Shown: one piece after another, positions 45,035 to 55,983 of the stretch | Layout of the letters: every line of letters begins with the position of its first letter | How positions within the stretch are numbered: the stretch's first letter is position 1 | NCBI GenBank assembly: GCA_029237695.1 | Contig: CM055265.1 | Location: forward strand, 219,965,679 to 220,029,678 | Length of the DNA stretch: 64,000 nucleotides | DNA from: Conchocele bisecta | Lineage: Eukaryota > Mollusca > Bivalvia > Lucinida > Thyasiridae | Direction: 5' to 3' | Made by a program: the position numbers and the translations under genes | Notes under the pieces: generated by a model | Database searches by the model: none | What the model was told of the DNA's origin: nothing | What the model saw: the letters and a program-made list of their open reading frames with translations, nothing else

Positions 45035-46747
45035 GTGAGTTCCTTCCGCGCCCGTTCGTCCGTAGACCAGGCCCGGTTGCTCAAAACCTATGTTAGCTTA
45101 ACGGACTATTAATATGTTCACCCCTAAGTAACTGGAATGTATTTTGATATGTTCATTTTGCAACCAATCCAACCGTCACAAAATAATGTTCAGACTAGTC
45201 GATTTATGAAAATGGGATGTTCTCAAAAAATGCGGTTCCCAGCAGGCTCATCTGGATCTGCACTGTTTCCAAATGTCACTATAGCGGACTTTCGGGTTCA
45301 AAGGGTGAAATCCTTAACAGCGTACAACAGTCTGATAAGCTAACAGAGGTTTAGAGCAACCGGGCCTGTTTAGGATTTAACAGCCCGTTAAGCTATTGGA
45401 GTTTTTGAGCAACAAGACCCACTCTATTTACATCGCGTGAATAACCAAATGTGTTTCCAGTAGCCTAGTTCACCAAAATTGCAAAGTATACTTATCTTGC
45501 TAAGTACACTTTGAGAGAGAACTTTTCAATTTAAGGATACATTTATTAATTGTTATTTTACTGAATTTATTACATTATCACAGCCATTTTCGTTTTAATA
45601 ATGTAATAACTTCAGTATAATAATTCTGAATCATCGAATATAATATGCAGTTGTTAGTTCTGTATGAAAGAATGCATTTCAGGAAAAATAAATGATTATT
45701 CCCTCAAAGTGCGCTTTGCTAGATAAGTATGCTTTGCAATTTTGGTGAAATACTAGTATGCTGCTGGTTTCTCATTACATATTTGACACTGGAACAATGT
45801 ATTGTGCATGTAACAGACCGACCACCGACAACATGTACATATTATTATTCGTCCGCATAGTCATGTATACATGGACATGCCCGTGACACCTGGGTTTCAC
45901 ACTTTTAATAATATGCTGAATGGTACTGACATAGTGGGGTTATGTCCGCATTTGCAGGATATCACACAGGATGGTTTTGAAACCAGAGCGAATCTGATAT
46001 TCATTTTGTTGTCAAATAAACAAGCAGACGCACAAGGGACCAGCTTTGTCGACCTCTCAGTGAGTTCAACGAGCCGTATCTATGGCCACACCGACCTATG
46101 TTACATGACTGCAGATACAGCAGCAATAACATTGAGTGCAATACGCATGGCAATTGACTTAATTGTTATTTAGCCATTCGCCCCTAAATACTAGTAGATA
46201 ACCCTAACCCTAACCCTTCATGATCGTTTTGAACGATTTAATTAATGAAAACAGTATTTAGACCGACACCGAATGACCAACCGACACTGACCGTCCGACA
46301 ACGACACTGACCGACCGACCGACCGACCGACAAACCGACACCGACCGACCGACACTGAAAAACCTACACCAACCGACACCGACGGACCGACACTCACAAA
46401 CCTACACCGACCGACACCAACCGACAGACCGACAGACACCGATCAACCGACAATGACCGATCGACTGACACCGACCGTGCGAAACCAAGTGACCGACACC
46501 GACCAACTGACCGACACCGGCCGACAACGACCGACACTGTCCAACTGACATCGACAAACTGATACCGACCAACTGACCGACACCGACCAACCGACACCGA
46601 CAGACAGACAGACAGACCAGACAGTCATACATGTACAGCATAAAGACGGTTCGTTACGAGCCGTCTCATCGGGATCTACAGTGTTTGTCTATTTGATTAA
46701 GAACTGTCGGATTGACATGATTCACTGAAAATGATGCTATGTTTCAG
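45035..46747 (+). other. Intron of the PLAC8-family gene
   Basis: GT (45035) to AG (46746-46747), about 1.7 kb. It contains a dispersed repeat (45115-45330, shared with 48005-48240), a short telomere-like (CCCTAA)3 (46199-46216) and the GACCGACAC minisatellite. Confidence 0.75.
46259..46626. repeat. GACCGACACC minisatellite
   Basis: Some 30 units of ACCGACAC / ACCGACCG 8-mers. Open frames on the minus strand in all phases (Val/Gly/Arg/Ser repeats) are artefacts. A (CCCTAA)3 run precedes it. Confidence 0.9.
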
Positions 46748-46840
46748 GGTTCGATCTGCAACGACTTCATGGCCTTGTCGTGCTGTTACCTGTGTGCGCT
46801 CTGCCAGATGCAGAGGGAACTCAACGCCATGGGCCTATAG
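46748..46840 (+). CDS. PLAC8/cornifelin-family host gene, terminal coding exon
   Basis: Preceded by the acceptor GCTATGTTTCAG. In phase with the previous exon it encodes GSICNDFMALSCCYLC.. and CQMQRELNAMGL before TAG at 46838-46840, the C-terminal cysteine cluster of the PLAC8 domain. Joining the two exons gives the family's GI-GS-C-D junction. The start of a Tigger-like element 33 bp after the stop probably lies in the 3' UTR. Confidence 0.85.
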   Translation, partial: GSICNDFMALSCCYLCALCQMQRELNAMGL

Positions 46841-46873
46841 GATATCGGCACATATAGGGCCATATATGATATA

Positions 46874-47883
46874 CAGTTGACTCGCGTTATGTCGATATCG
46901 ATGGGAGACAGAGAATGACATCGACATAAACGTAGTTCGACATAAAAAAATATCAATATTCACCCCAAACATTCGGTACATTTAACACTCGTGTATAATC
47001 TGATAAGAATGTGTCAATTTCCTGTGTTTCGTGCCGGCATACGGTTGTCGTAAAATATAGATTATCAACGTATCAATATTATTATTGTTTATTCTTCTAA
47101 TTAATACACAATAAAATACTCTTACACGCACTGCATGTGTTTAGTGTTGACATGTTATTATTTCCATGTTATTATTTCCATGTTTTATTGGTCGCAACAA
47201 TTTGCAACATTGTTTTTCCGGTGATCGCGTGATGTGATCGAGTGGAGATGTTCTATAAATAGCATCATATTGCTTGTGACCAAGCAACCGCCACCAGTCG
47301 TGAGTCACGTGACATTGACGGGTTATTGTACTGCATATCACAGGGGCGTGTCACAGGGGCGCGAATAGTGAATAGTGAAATGTTCGAATCGGTACATTTG
47401 TGTCTTGTAAAAACATACAAGACGCCCACGTACCGATTCGGACTTTTCAATAAACTCGTTCCAGTACAACTTCGGACCCATGTACTGCAAGTTGGCTATT
47501 TCTGGCGGGGACGTAAATGAAAAACAACACAGGTACGAAAATAGACAGGCATTTATTACAGTAACACATTTACAGACGTACATGTATACACACAGACTAT
47601 ACAAGCAATATAATCCCTAGCAATCAATGTTCCTCGTCTCAAAGACTTTACGACGCCCGCTGTTGAAATTGCATATCGACATAACAGTATACAAATGTGT
47701 AGGAATTATACCATCGGGACTTGTTTTCCACATCGATATAAACGAAATATCGACATTTCCGATATCGATATATCAGGTATGAAATGTATGAGTTTATATA
47801 GCAGTTCGGCCGGGACCACGAGCGTACATCGACATAAGCAGGTATATCGATATAAGCAATGTCGACATAACGCGAATCGACTG
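46874..47883. mobile_element. pogo/Tigger-type element (about 1 kb, no transposase)
   Basis: TA-flanked ends CAGTTGACTCGCGTTATGTC and CGACATAACGCGAATCGACTG are inverted repeats, followed inward by many TCGACATAA / TATCGATAT words. No long open frame is present, so it is a non-autonomous or deleted copy. It may include a separate hairpin at 47381-47443. Confidence 0.75.
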
Positions 47884-48004
47884 TATATATATATATATAT
47901 AAATAGACCAGTAGTGTAGGAAACTGGGCTTGGAAAACCACTACTAACTTATAACAGAACTACTTCCGGGGCATCATCAGCCTTAGAGCTGTCATGTTTC
48001 TTAA

Positions 48005-48240
48005 CCATTTCACCCCTAAGTAACTGGAGTGGATTTTGATACGGTAATTTTCCAAAAAATCCAATCGTCACAAAATGATTTTCAGACTAGTTCATTTATG
48101 GAAAGGGGGTGTTCTTGTTCTCAAAAATATGAAATTGCTTGCAAATGTGCAGATCCTGATGGGACGGCTCGTTACGAGCCGACTCACCTGGGTCTACACT
48201 GTTTGCTAATACCACTACACAGGCCTACAGTGTTGACACG
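48005..48240. repeat. Dispersed repeat shared with 45115-45330
   Basis: CACCCCTAAGTAACTGGA, CAATCGTCACAAAATGAT and a GTGCAGATCCTGATG..CTGGGTCTACACTGTTTGC tail. The tail also recurs at 27605, 34790, 46650, 51945, 53000 and 59115 in diverged form. Confidence 0.65.
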
Positions 48241-48729
48241 GTTAATTTAAATTACAAATTCCACCAAGTCTAATATGTTTCGGAAGTTTTTCTCTTGAAA
48301 TTTACTCGAGATTTTCCAAGTGCGGTAACCTGCTTATAATGTTGCTGTATATATTGCTATACTGAATACAGAACTTGGTCCTGATGCAACTACATACGAG
48401 ACACGCCCTGTGATTTCGGACATCGGCGTAATTTCATGAAATACATTTATAAATTATTTTCCGTAAATGGTGGCAAAAGTTGACAAAATGTTCAGAGTAC
48501 ATGCGGAATTATATTCTGCATGTACTCTGGAAGTTTTGTCTACTTATGACATTATTTAGAGAAATCGGACTTATGGCATTTGCGGTCAGTGTACAGTAAG
48601 ACCAGACTGTGCACCCGTCATTCCGTCAGTGAAACACCCGGCAATAAAACAAGCAATAAAAGTCGTTATCAGGCTACAAAAGTGTGACCACGAGCTACAC
48701 TTGTCACACATATCATAAGCCCCATTACC

Positions 48730-49142
48730 AAGGTGTATGATCACGTGGTACTAACAACAGCAACAAGTACTGAAACTTCCAGAATCCATCCGATTCAAAG
48801 TATTATTTTTTATTGTCCTTATTACTTAACGGATTTTGATAAAATATGGCGCATCAAACGCGTCTTGTTAATCTGCACTTGGTGGTCTTTGTATTTTCGC
48901 CCAAAACATCTGTCGTTTTTGCGAAGAATCGATTTCCGTGTCTACCGACAGGGAAATCGATTCTTCGCAAAAACGACACAAGTCTGTGCCGAGCTCCCTG
49001 GACTACCAAAGGCAGCTCATGAAGACGCATTTGCTGCGCCATATTTCATCAAAATCCGTTGCATATTAAGGAAAATATCAAATAATACTTACTTTGGAGT
49101 GGATGACGTTGTTGTTGTTGTAACCACGTGATCATGCACCTT
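48730..49142. repeat. Inverted-repeat MITE family B, copy 2
   Basis: AAGGTGTATGATCACGTGGT and its complement close a unit with a strong central palindrome GAATCGATTTCC..GGAAATCGATTC. Same ends as 22091-22367. Confidence 0.8.
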
Positions 49143-49159
49143 GATTACGATGACGACGC

Positions 49160-50780
49160 CGGAATGGTGACCGACATGTCTACCTTTCCACTATCATTAA
49201 AGTAGAATGACCGATGGTGGTTCGGTATCAATGTAAAGATGTTTGGTAAACGTATCAGGAGAAATACGAATTTAGGACGTACGCCCAAGTTTTGACCGAC
49301 ATGACCTAAATTTCGTGAATAGTCGGTCATGGTCACACGAATGACCCAGGGTGGTTAGTTATCAATGTAAGGAAACTACTGATAAAGTTTGGCGACAATC
49401 CAATTTCATATGCGAACATTCATATTTTGACGGACATGACCTACATTTCTAAAATGTAGGTCAATGTCACATGAATGACCGAGGGTGGTTAGGTATTAAT
49501 GTAAGGAAGCAAAGGATGAAGTTTGGCGAACATCAGATGTCCAAATTTTGACGGACGTGATGTATATTTTGAGAAAAGAAGGTCAAGGTCACTCGAAGTA
49601 CCCGGGGTGCTTTGATATCGATGTACGGAAACTTATTCATGTAGTTTAGCGAACAACCGACTAATTTTAGTTTAGTTTAAACATATTTTATTGCTCTAAA
49701 TTTACAATGTAACTTTACAGTTAATAAATACAGGTTAATTTAGAAGAGCAAACGGGTTGGGCTACAAGTTTTAGCAACATTAGTTACAGCCCGACTAATG
49801 TATCACCAGATATACAAACTTTGGACGTAAATGCAAGGTTTGATTGGCGTGATCTATATTTCGAGAAAAATAGGTCACACAAATTGCACAGGGTGGTTAG
49901 GTATCAATGTAAGGAAGCTACAAGTGAAGTTTGGTAAACACCTGACTAATGTATCAAAAGGTATGCGAAATTTGGACGTAAGTCAACATTATTGACACAC
50001 GGGAAAAGATCACTAAGGTGAAAGTCAATGCCATCCGAGTGATACTGGATGGATATGTTTATCAATGTGAGGAAGATATTGATGCAGTTTGGTAATTGTA
50101 GACTAACGGATCAAGAGATATACGATATTGGACTTACGTCCAAATGTTACGTCCCAAATTGGTGACGACGACGACGACGACGGAATTGTGACCACATGTC
50201 CCACTTTCCACTATCGTGGTAAGACAAAACGTAGGTCATGGTCATCAGAATGACGCAGGGTGGTTAGGTATCAATGTACGAAACTACTCATGAAGTTTTG
50301 CGAACATCCTAAAAGCGGATCAGGGGCCCGTTTCACTAAACTTCGTACGACTAAATATTCATAAGTGCAAATTCAGGATCGTTTGGAAATTTCAATTGAT
50401 GGATTTACATTTATTTAACATAGGCTGCTTATGCAGCTTATGCTCAATATATGTTAATCCGATAATTGTTTACAAGAAAACATTGTTAATGTGAAATTTA
50501 CAGACTATCATAATTTTACACTTATGAATATTTTAGTCGTACGAAGATTAGTGAAACGGCCCCCTGGAGATACATGACATTTGGATGTACGTCTAAATTA
50601 TTGACACAAAGGTTACGTTCACCGAGGTGAAGGTCAATGTCACCAGAATGACACTGAGTGGATAGCTATAAGTGTGAGAAGGTTATTGATGAAGTTTTGG
50701 TAATGATCCGACTAACGGATCAATATATATGCGATATTTAGACTTATGTCCAAAATTTATGTCCCAAATTGTTGACGACG
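49160..50780. repeat. Diverged tandem repeats, unit about 150-190 bp
   Basis: Recurring phrases are GGGTGGTTAGGTATCAATGTAAGGAA, GAAGTTTGG.GAAC, AAATTTTGAC and GTCAAGGTCAC. A MITE of family C (50329-50567) and (GAC)n/(CCA)n microsatellites interrupt it. No gene seen. Confidence 0.7.
50329..50567. repeat. Inverted-repeat MITE family C, copy 2
   Basis: GGGGCCCGTTTCACTAAACT and AGTGAAACGGCCCCCTGG ends with TTCGTACGACTAAA arms; inserted in the tandem array. Confidence 0.85.
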
Positions 50781-51292
50781 ACGACGAACACCACCACCAC
50801 CACCACCACCACCACCACGACGAGTAAAGATTTTTTGCAAGTTACAAGGCACGTTTCTACGTTCGCGTTGTGAATTTATTGTTTATTGGGTTTTTTTGGC
50901 TCCAAAATGCGCCAGAACGCAGGAAATGCGATGTAGATTTCAAAAGATTTCCAGGGGGGGGGGGGAATGCCTCCGGACCCCCCTAGCGCATTCGATAATA
51001 TAGTCAAGTATTGCAAAATAGTTAAGCCGCCCCCCCCCCCCCCGCTAACCCGAAATCCTGGATCCGCGCCTGGTGGGGGAGACAAACAATCCATAAAGAT
51101 CGTTATCAGGCTACAGAAGTGTGCTATCTGACCATGAGCTACACTTGTCAGAAATCTCTTAAACCCCATGTCTCCATTCACAGCCATCGTGACAATGAGG
51201 ACTGTAATTCATCAAGGTCTTCTTCAACTTCCATAAATAGTGTTTTGGTCAGCATGCGTTTGCTATACGGCATATCCATAATTGCATTTCGC

Positions 51293-51515
51293 CCCTGGGG
51301 GCCGTTTCACTAAACTTCGTACGACTAAAATGTTCGTAATTGAAAAATTGGGAACGTCTGGAAATTTTAATTGATGGATTTACATTTATTGAACATAGGC
51401 TGCATATGCCAGTAATTGCTTACAAGAAAACAGCGTTATTGCGAATTTTACAGACTATCATAATTTTGCACTAACGAACATTTTAGTTGTACGAGGTTTA
51501 GTGAAACGGCCCCCA
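51293..51515. repeat. Inverted-repeat MITE family C, copy 3
   Basis: CTGGGGGCCGTTTCACTAAA to TTTAGTGAAACGGCCCCCAG. Nearly symmetrical ends; the centre is shorter than in copy 1. Confidence 0.85.
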
Positions 51516-52088
51516 GAATCGCGTTTCGCCCTGGTCTCCTGGTGTCATGGCTACGTCCCAATTGCAAACCCACCGACAACGGTAGTCAATATCAGGACTG
51601 AAACATAAACAAGAAAAGACTGACATATATGAGGCACCATATGGGATTTTGTATGTTCGGACATCTACGTACTTTCATTACATACGTTTAGAAAAATTTA
51701 CTATATTTTTCATAAATTAAGTCAAAAATTGACGCAATCCTCAAAGTACAATCGAAATATAATTCTACATGTACACTGTAAATTTCGTCAACTTTTTCCG
51801 CCATTTACGGAAAATATTGTAGATTTTGTAAACGTATTTCATGAAATTACGAAGTGCAAAATCCCATGGCGTGTCTCATATGTGGCTGTCACTGGAGAAA
51901 TGGGACTGATATGATTCGTGACCAGTGTAGCTGTTGGTTGGGCGCACATGCTAATCTGGATCTACGCTGGTCGCAAAACCCATAAGCCCCATTTCTCAAG
52001 TCACGGCTACATACAAAGCGCGATTTCAATCACAAGAGTTATTATTCCGTACAAGAGTCCAGCACAGAGTACTGTACAGCTGGAAGCA

Positions 52089-52200
52089 GTTTCACTAAAC
52101 TTCGTACGACTAAAATGTTCGTAACTGCACATTTAGGATCGTCTGTAAATTTAAATTGATGTATTTACATTCATTGTAACATAGGCTGCATATAACTAAT
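52089..52200. repeat. Inverted-repeat MITE family C, partial
   Basis: Left arm only (GTTTCACTAAACTTCGTACG to GGCTGCATAT). Confidence 0.75.
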
Positions 52201-52275
52201 AAAGTAACTATATAACGTAGATTACAGTATGTCAGGAGGGCGGGGCAATGGGATTTCTTAATGGACATGTTTATG

Positions 52276-52538
52276 TCATATGTCTGAGTCTTCCATCTGT
52301 GGGTACGTACGTGTCCCAGGGACCACTCCAATGGCTCCGCTCCGTAACAACTGCCACACGTTGTCAATGGAACCGTTGTTAGGGGCCGCAGTGACCCCGA
52401 GTAGGTGACACATCAGCGGGTAAATGTCGACCATGTCGAACGGCCGCGCAGTAAACCCCTGCTTGAACGCGGGACCTAGCGCCATGAAGAAAGGCCTGGA
52501 ATTGTTCACCCTGAGCGGATTGTAGCCATGCATACCCA
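52276..52538 (-). CDS. ENPP-type phosphodiesterase host gene, last coding exon
   Basis: On the minus strand an acceptor (GATGTTATTTCAG) precedes an 86-codon frame: GMHGYNPLRVNNSRPFFMAL, GPAFKQGF, DMVDIYPLMCHLLGV and PNNGS, closing TGA at 52276-52278. This is the end of the catalytic domain of ectonucleotide pyrophosphatase/phosphodiesterases (ENPP4/5-like). The HGY motif is the usual place of a metal-binding His. These enzymes cleave extracellular nucleotides or phospholipids with two zinc ions. The exon ends about 20 residues after the domain, without a C-terminal membrane helix, so further splicing or a secreted form is possible. Upstream exons were not recognised; Polinton 2 lies on that side. 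Confidence 0.75.
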
Positions 52539-52654
52539 CTGAAATAACATCATCTCTGTATACACCGACGGCGGCGTAAAGGTGGGATAAGAGTATACCA
52601 CAGGTGGAAGACTCGGACCTGTGACGCAAACAAAGCCCAGTAAAAAGTTCATTA

Positions 52655-52736
52655 CCCCACCCACTTCGTCTCGTATAGTACTATGTTATATTTATACAAA
52701 TATAACATATTACTGTACGAGACCAAGTGGGTGGGG
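52655..52736. repeat. 82-bp near-perfect hairpin
   Basis: CCCCACCCACTTCGTCTCGTA and its complement (TACGAGACCAAGTGGGTGGGG) with a second inner palindrome TATGTTATATTTATA. It lies 117 bp upstream (gene sense) of the ENPP exon, in its intron. Confidence 0.8.
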
Positions 52737-53380
52737 AAATGGACTTTTTTAATTGGCTTTTGTTGTGTCACATGTCCGAGTGTTCTACCTGTGAGGTATA
52801 CTGGAGTGTGATCGCCCGTGTATTTTCTATGTTAATCAGGATTCCATAATGGTGACTGTGACTGGAGAAATGTAACTCCTGACCAAATAACACACTCGTG
52901 TAGCCTGATAACGACATTCATGCACATTGCTTGTTAGAAGCATGACGATTGTCTCGTTGATGGAATTGCGAATAGTGGTGCAGATCTTGGTGAGACTGTG
53001 TGGATGCGCAGGCTGACCTGGATCGACACTGGTTGCAACACCCACAATTCCCATAAATCCAGTCACATACACAAGTCTACATCGCTCCGCTCAACACTAA
53101 TGCTAAGATCAAAGGTTTAGTGCGTTAACACACGCCACCACACGACATACACTACAACAATTACAAACTCCAGCCGTAATGAACGTGTCATGCATTTACA
53201 GGGTGCATGATCACGTGGTTATAACAACAACAACCGTAGCTAAAAGTGTTGAAATATGACATATCCAACTTTCGCGGCCACCTTACCTGGACAAAATCCA
53301 TAGTGACCACATGGTCAATTTCAGCTGACCAATACGTAATGGTCAGTCGGCAATTTCCGTGAGTAGTATATAGGGAGTCA

Positions 53381-54190
53381 GTTCGTTACCGCGAAGTGTG
53401 GGGGACGAATTGAAAGCAGTGGGTAGCCCCATAGGTACCAAAAATAGCAATATTTCGTGTTAATTTAAAGCGAAATAAATACAACCCACAGTAAAAATAA
53501 AATATCATACTGTAGTATAAGGAAATGGCGGTTCTGGACCACTTTTAATATTCCCTCATATAAAGTGCGTGAGCCCTTGTTAGTCATTAGGTATATAAAT
53601 ATCTGGAATCGTGTCATCGTTATAAGCGTTCTATGGTGTTTAGTATTTTCATAACCAGTTTATAACGTATACCTACAGGGTTCTTATTTTAACCTAGGTG
53701 GGTACGCATGGATTAAATAATAGTTAAACAATTAGGGGGTGGGGGACCTAGATGGGTGGGTACGCATGTGTTTGGCTCAAGTAGTCGAAACCTCATCCAT
53801 TTGGGGACCAGTGTTATGTAGTTGAATTAATTGTAATTTGGGGATGGATTTTAGCCTCCAGTTGCATGTCAAGGTAAATAGCGGTTCTGGCTCAAATCAA
53901 AAGTAGTTGAAAACCTCATCCAAATTGCCACCAGTGTTATGTAGTTGAATTAATTTTGTAAAAATTAGATCCGTTTTGGGCTCAGGTTAAAGCCGGTTCT
54001 GGCACAAATCGAAAATAACCCTAACCAATGACTTTAGTTTGGTTTAATGCTCTCTAAACGTGTCAGTTCGTTACCGCGAAGTGTGGGGGAAATGCAGTGG
54101 GTAGCCCCATAGGTACCAAAAATAGTAAAATTGTATGTTAATTTAGAGCGAAATAAATACAACCCACAGTAAAAAATAAAATGTCATACA
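53381..54190. repeat. Internal direct repeat of Polinton 2, ~125 bp
   Basis: GTCAGTTCGTTACCGCGAAG and the following 110 bp (53379-53510) recur at 54063-54190 in the same orientation, next to GTAGCCCCATAGGTACC. The DNA between has two copies of CCTCATCCA..TTATGTAGTTGAATTAATT. No gene seen in 53381-54250. Confidence 0.8.
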
Positions 54191-54262
54191 AAATGTTGCA
54201 GCGGTTTCGGCTACCCAACGAGCAGCGACAAAAAATATACAAAGGATTTTTTTCCAAAATGG

Positions 54263-54937
54263 CTACTGCATGTAGAACGGGTCGCGACTGCCAGAGTGCT
54301 GGTGTACAGAGTCGCTAGTTTCGTTTTTCCCATTCGGCGTACCGGACTGTTTTACGGAGTGCACGAACTGGGTGTCGGAATCTGGTTTGCTCTTCCAGAG
54401 TCTACAGGCCTCTAGAGTCACGAATGGGAACAGGGGTCTGCATACCGCGTACACAGCGAAAGCAATCCAAAGACACCACTTTGCATTCTCCATCGTTCTC
54501 CAGATGTCGTGCACCTCCAGCTCGTCTTTCTTCGGACACTCGGAATCGGTCGTGCGGGCATCGTTGAAAATTGCGTCCAACAGTCTGCGTTCCAGCGCGT
54601 CCAACCGGTTCTCCAAACGTCTCTCCATGTCGGACAGGTGCGTCGATTCTTCGAACGAGCTTACGTTTCGTATATCTTCTAGTAGATCCGTGGGGAACTT
54701 GGTGGGAGGGCCAGGGGTGGTTACCCTGTGTACTACGGGGGTGGGGGTTTCTAAATTTGTTTCAAATTTGGTTTCTTCGGGTTTTGTACTGCGTTCCGCA
54801 TCGACGGCGTCCCATATTCTTCGAAGGCGAGTGGTACCGAACCCAAATTTCTTCTTCGTATTGTCTGCAGACTCTATACCCCGAAGATTACGGATATCTT
54901 CTATATCTTGTTCGGACAAATATCGTTTTGGTGGCAT
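54263..54937 (-). CDS. HTH plus coiled-coil plus membrane protein ending RDPFYMQ
   Basis: Intact 224-residue frame from ATG 54935-54937 (MPPKRYLSEQD). Residues 8-45 (IEDIRNLRGI..KKKFGFGTTRLRRIWD) resemble a helix-turn-helix and match the small protein encoded at 55715. A Pro/Thr linker and a coiled coil follow (about 105-135, ERRLENRLDALERRL), then a hydrophobic helix (CLWIAFAVYAVCRPLFPFV) and a tail ending GSRDPFYMQ, identical over RDPFYMQ to the Polinton 1 protein at 15527. A DNA-binding head tied to a membrane could anchor the genome to a membrane or capsid; this is inference. The upstream ATG at 54979 is less likely because conservation starts at MPPK. Confidence 0.7.
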   Translation of the reverse strand: MPPKRYLSEQDIEDIRNLRGIESADNTKKKFGFGTTRLRRIWDAVDAERSTKPEETKFETNLETPTPVVHRVTTPGPPTKFPTDLLEDIRNVSSFEESTHLSDMERRLENRLDALERRLLDAIFNDARTTDSECPKKDELEVHDIWRTMENAKWCLWIAFAVYAVCRPLFPFVTLEACRLWKSKPDSDTQFVHSVKQSGTPNGKNETSDSVHQHSGSRDPFYMQ

Positions 54938-54984
54938 ATTGTTTTGTAGGCAATAGCTATATAAATATATTTTGCCCAATGTTC

Positions 54985-55220
54985 AACATGATTTGCTTAG
55001 GTAAAACCAGGCATACTAGCACCACAACTAGGCGTACGAGCACCACGCCCAGGCATACCAGCACCACACATAGGCATACCAGCACCACGCCCAGGCATAC
55101 CAGCACCACGCCCAGGCATACCAGCACCACACCTAGGCATGCTAGTACCACAACTAGGCTTACTCGTTACCAGGCCTAGGCTTACTCGTACCACGCCCAG
55201 GCATACCAGTACCACAACTA
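54985..55220. repeat. Minisatellite of CCAGGCATACCAGCACCACG units
   Basis: About 11 copies of a ~20-bp unit between the divergent genes of Polinton 2. The frames crossing it encode Thr/Ser/Arg/His repeats and are not taken as genes. Confidence 0.85.
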
Positions 55221-55714
55221 GGTTAGCCCTGAGTTAGATTCAAAATTTATAACTGGATTATCTAGAGAAAATTGGCCAAAACCTATAGAAAGCGCTACCA
55301 AGGTTTCGGCTACCTTTTTTTTTTTTTAGTAGCTGCACCACCGGTTTCTACATTGTATATAGGTGTTGAAAATAAAAATATGCGCTTTCTTCAAATATGT
55401 ATTGGATTTATTCGACTGTGGCTCTAGCAGGTTTGCTTGGTGCTGTGTTCAAATTATCCTAATAGAAAGCCCCCCTGTAATTCAACCAGATATAATTAAC
55501 CCCTCGTACTGCCGGAGATATGGATTAATTCGCCATCTTTTCGAACTGTTTTATTAATGCTTTCAACAAGTGGGCTCATCATTGAATCTTTACAAATTTC
55601 AACAGGTTTTGCTTTCACGGTTTCCATTAAATATATTTAATATTATAATTATTTATTTCCAATTGTGAATTAATGTTAGACATTTATATATATATATATA
55701 TATATATAAAAACC

Positions 55715-55966
55715 ATGCCTAAATCGATTATTACGCAGGAAGCGCTGATAGATATTTTGCAGTCCCGTGGAATTGTTCCTGCCTATGAAGTTAGAAAGAA
55801 GCACCATATTGGTCCCAAACGCCTTACAGATCTGTGGAAATATGATAAATTTATCATGGGACTTTCTAGAGATAATTGGCCAAAAATCCCGGAAACCCGT
55901 GATAAGCCCCCCGTTGGAAGACCTAAGGTGTGTAAGATACCTTCAAAAATTGAACAGGCTGCATAA
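55715..55966 (+). CDS. Small helix-turn-helix protein of Polinton 2
   Basis: Intact 83-residue frame; ATG in good context (AAAACCATGC) right after a (TA)n tract that may act as promoter. Residues 8-45 (ALIDILQSRGIVPAYEVRKK..IGPKRLTDLW) share spacing and residues (RGI, KK, G, RL, W) with the N-terminus of the 54263-54937 protein. A Pro/Lys-rich tail follows. It lies 17 bp from the end of the convergent polymerase gene. DNA binding is inferred from the helix-turn-helix-like pattern. Confidence 0.65.
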   Translation: MPKSIITQEALIDILQSRGIVPAYEVRKKHHIGPKRLTDLWKYDKFIMGLSRDNWPKIPETRDKPPVGRPKVCKIPSKIEQAA

Positions 55967-55983
55967 TTTTATTTCATGAAAGT

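Noticed and set aside
46242..46641. Several minus-strand frames rich in Val/Gly/Arg/Ser
   Set aside because: All three phases are open because the 8-bp GACCGACAC minisatellite lacks stops.
54372..55179. Plus-strand frames of 194-202 codons
   Set aside because: Antisense of the membrane protein ending RDPFYMQ and then low-complexity translation of a minisatellite.
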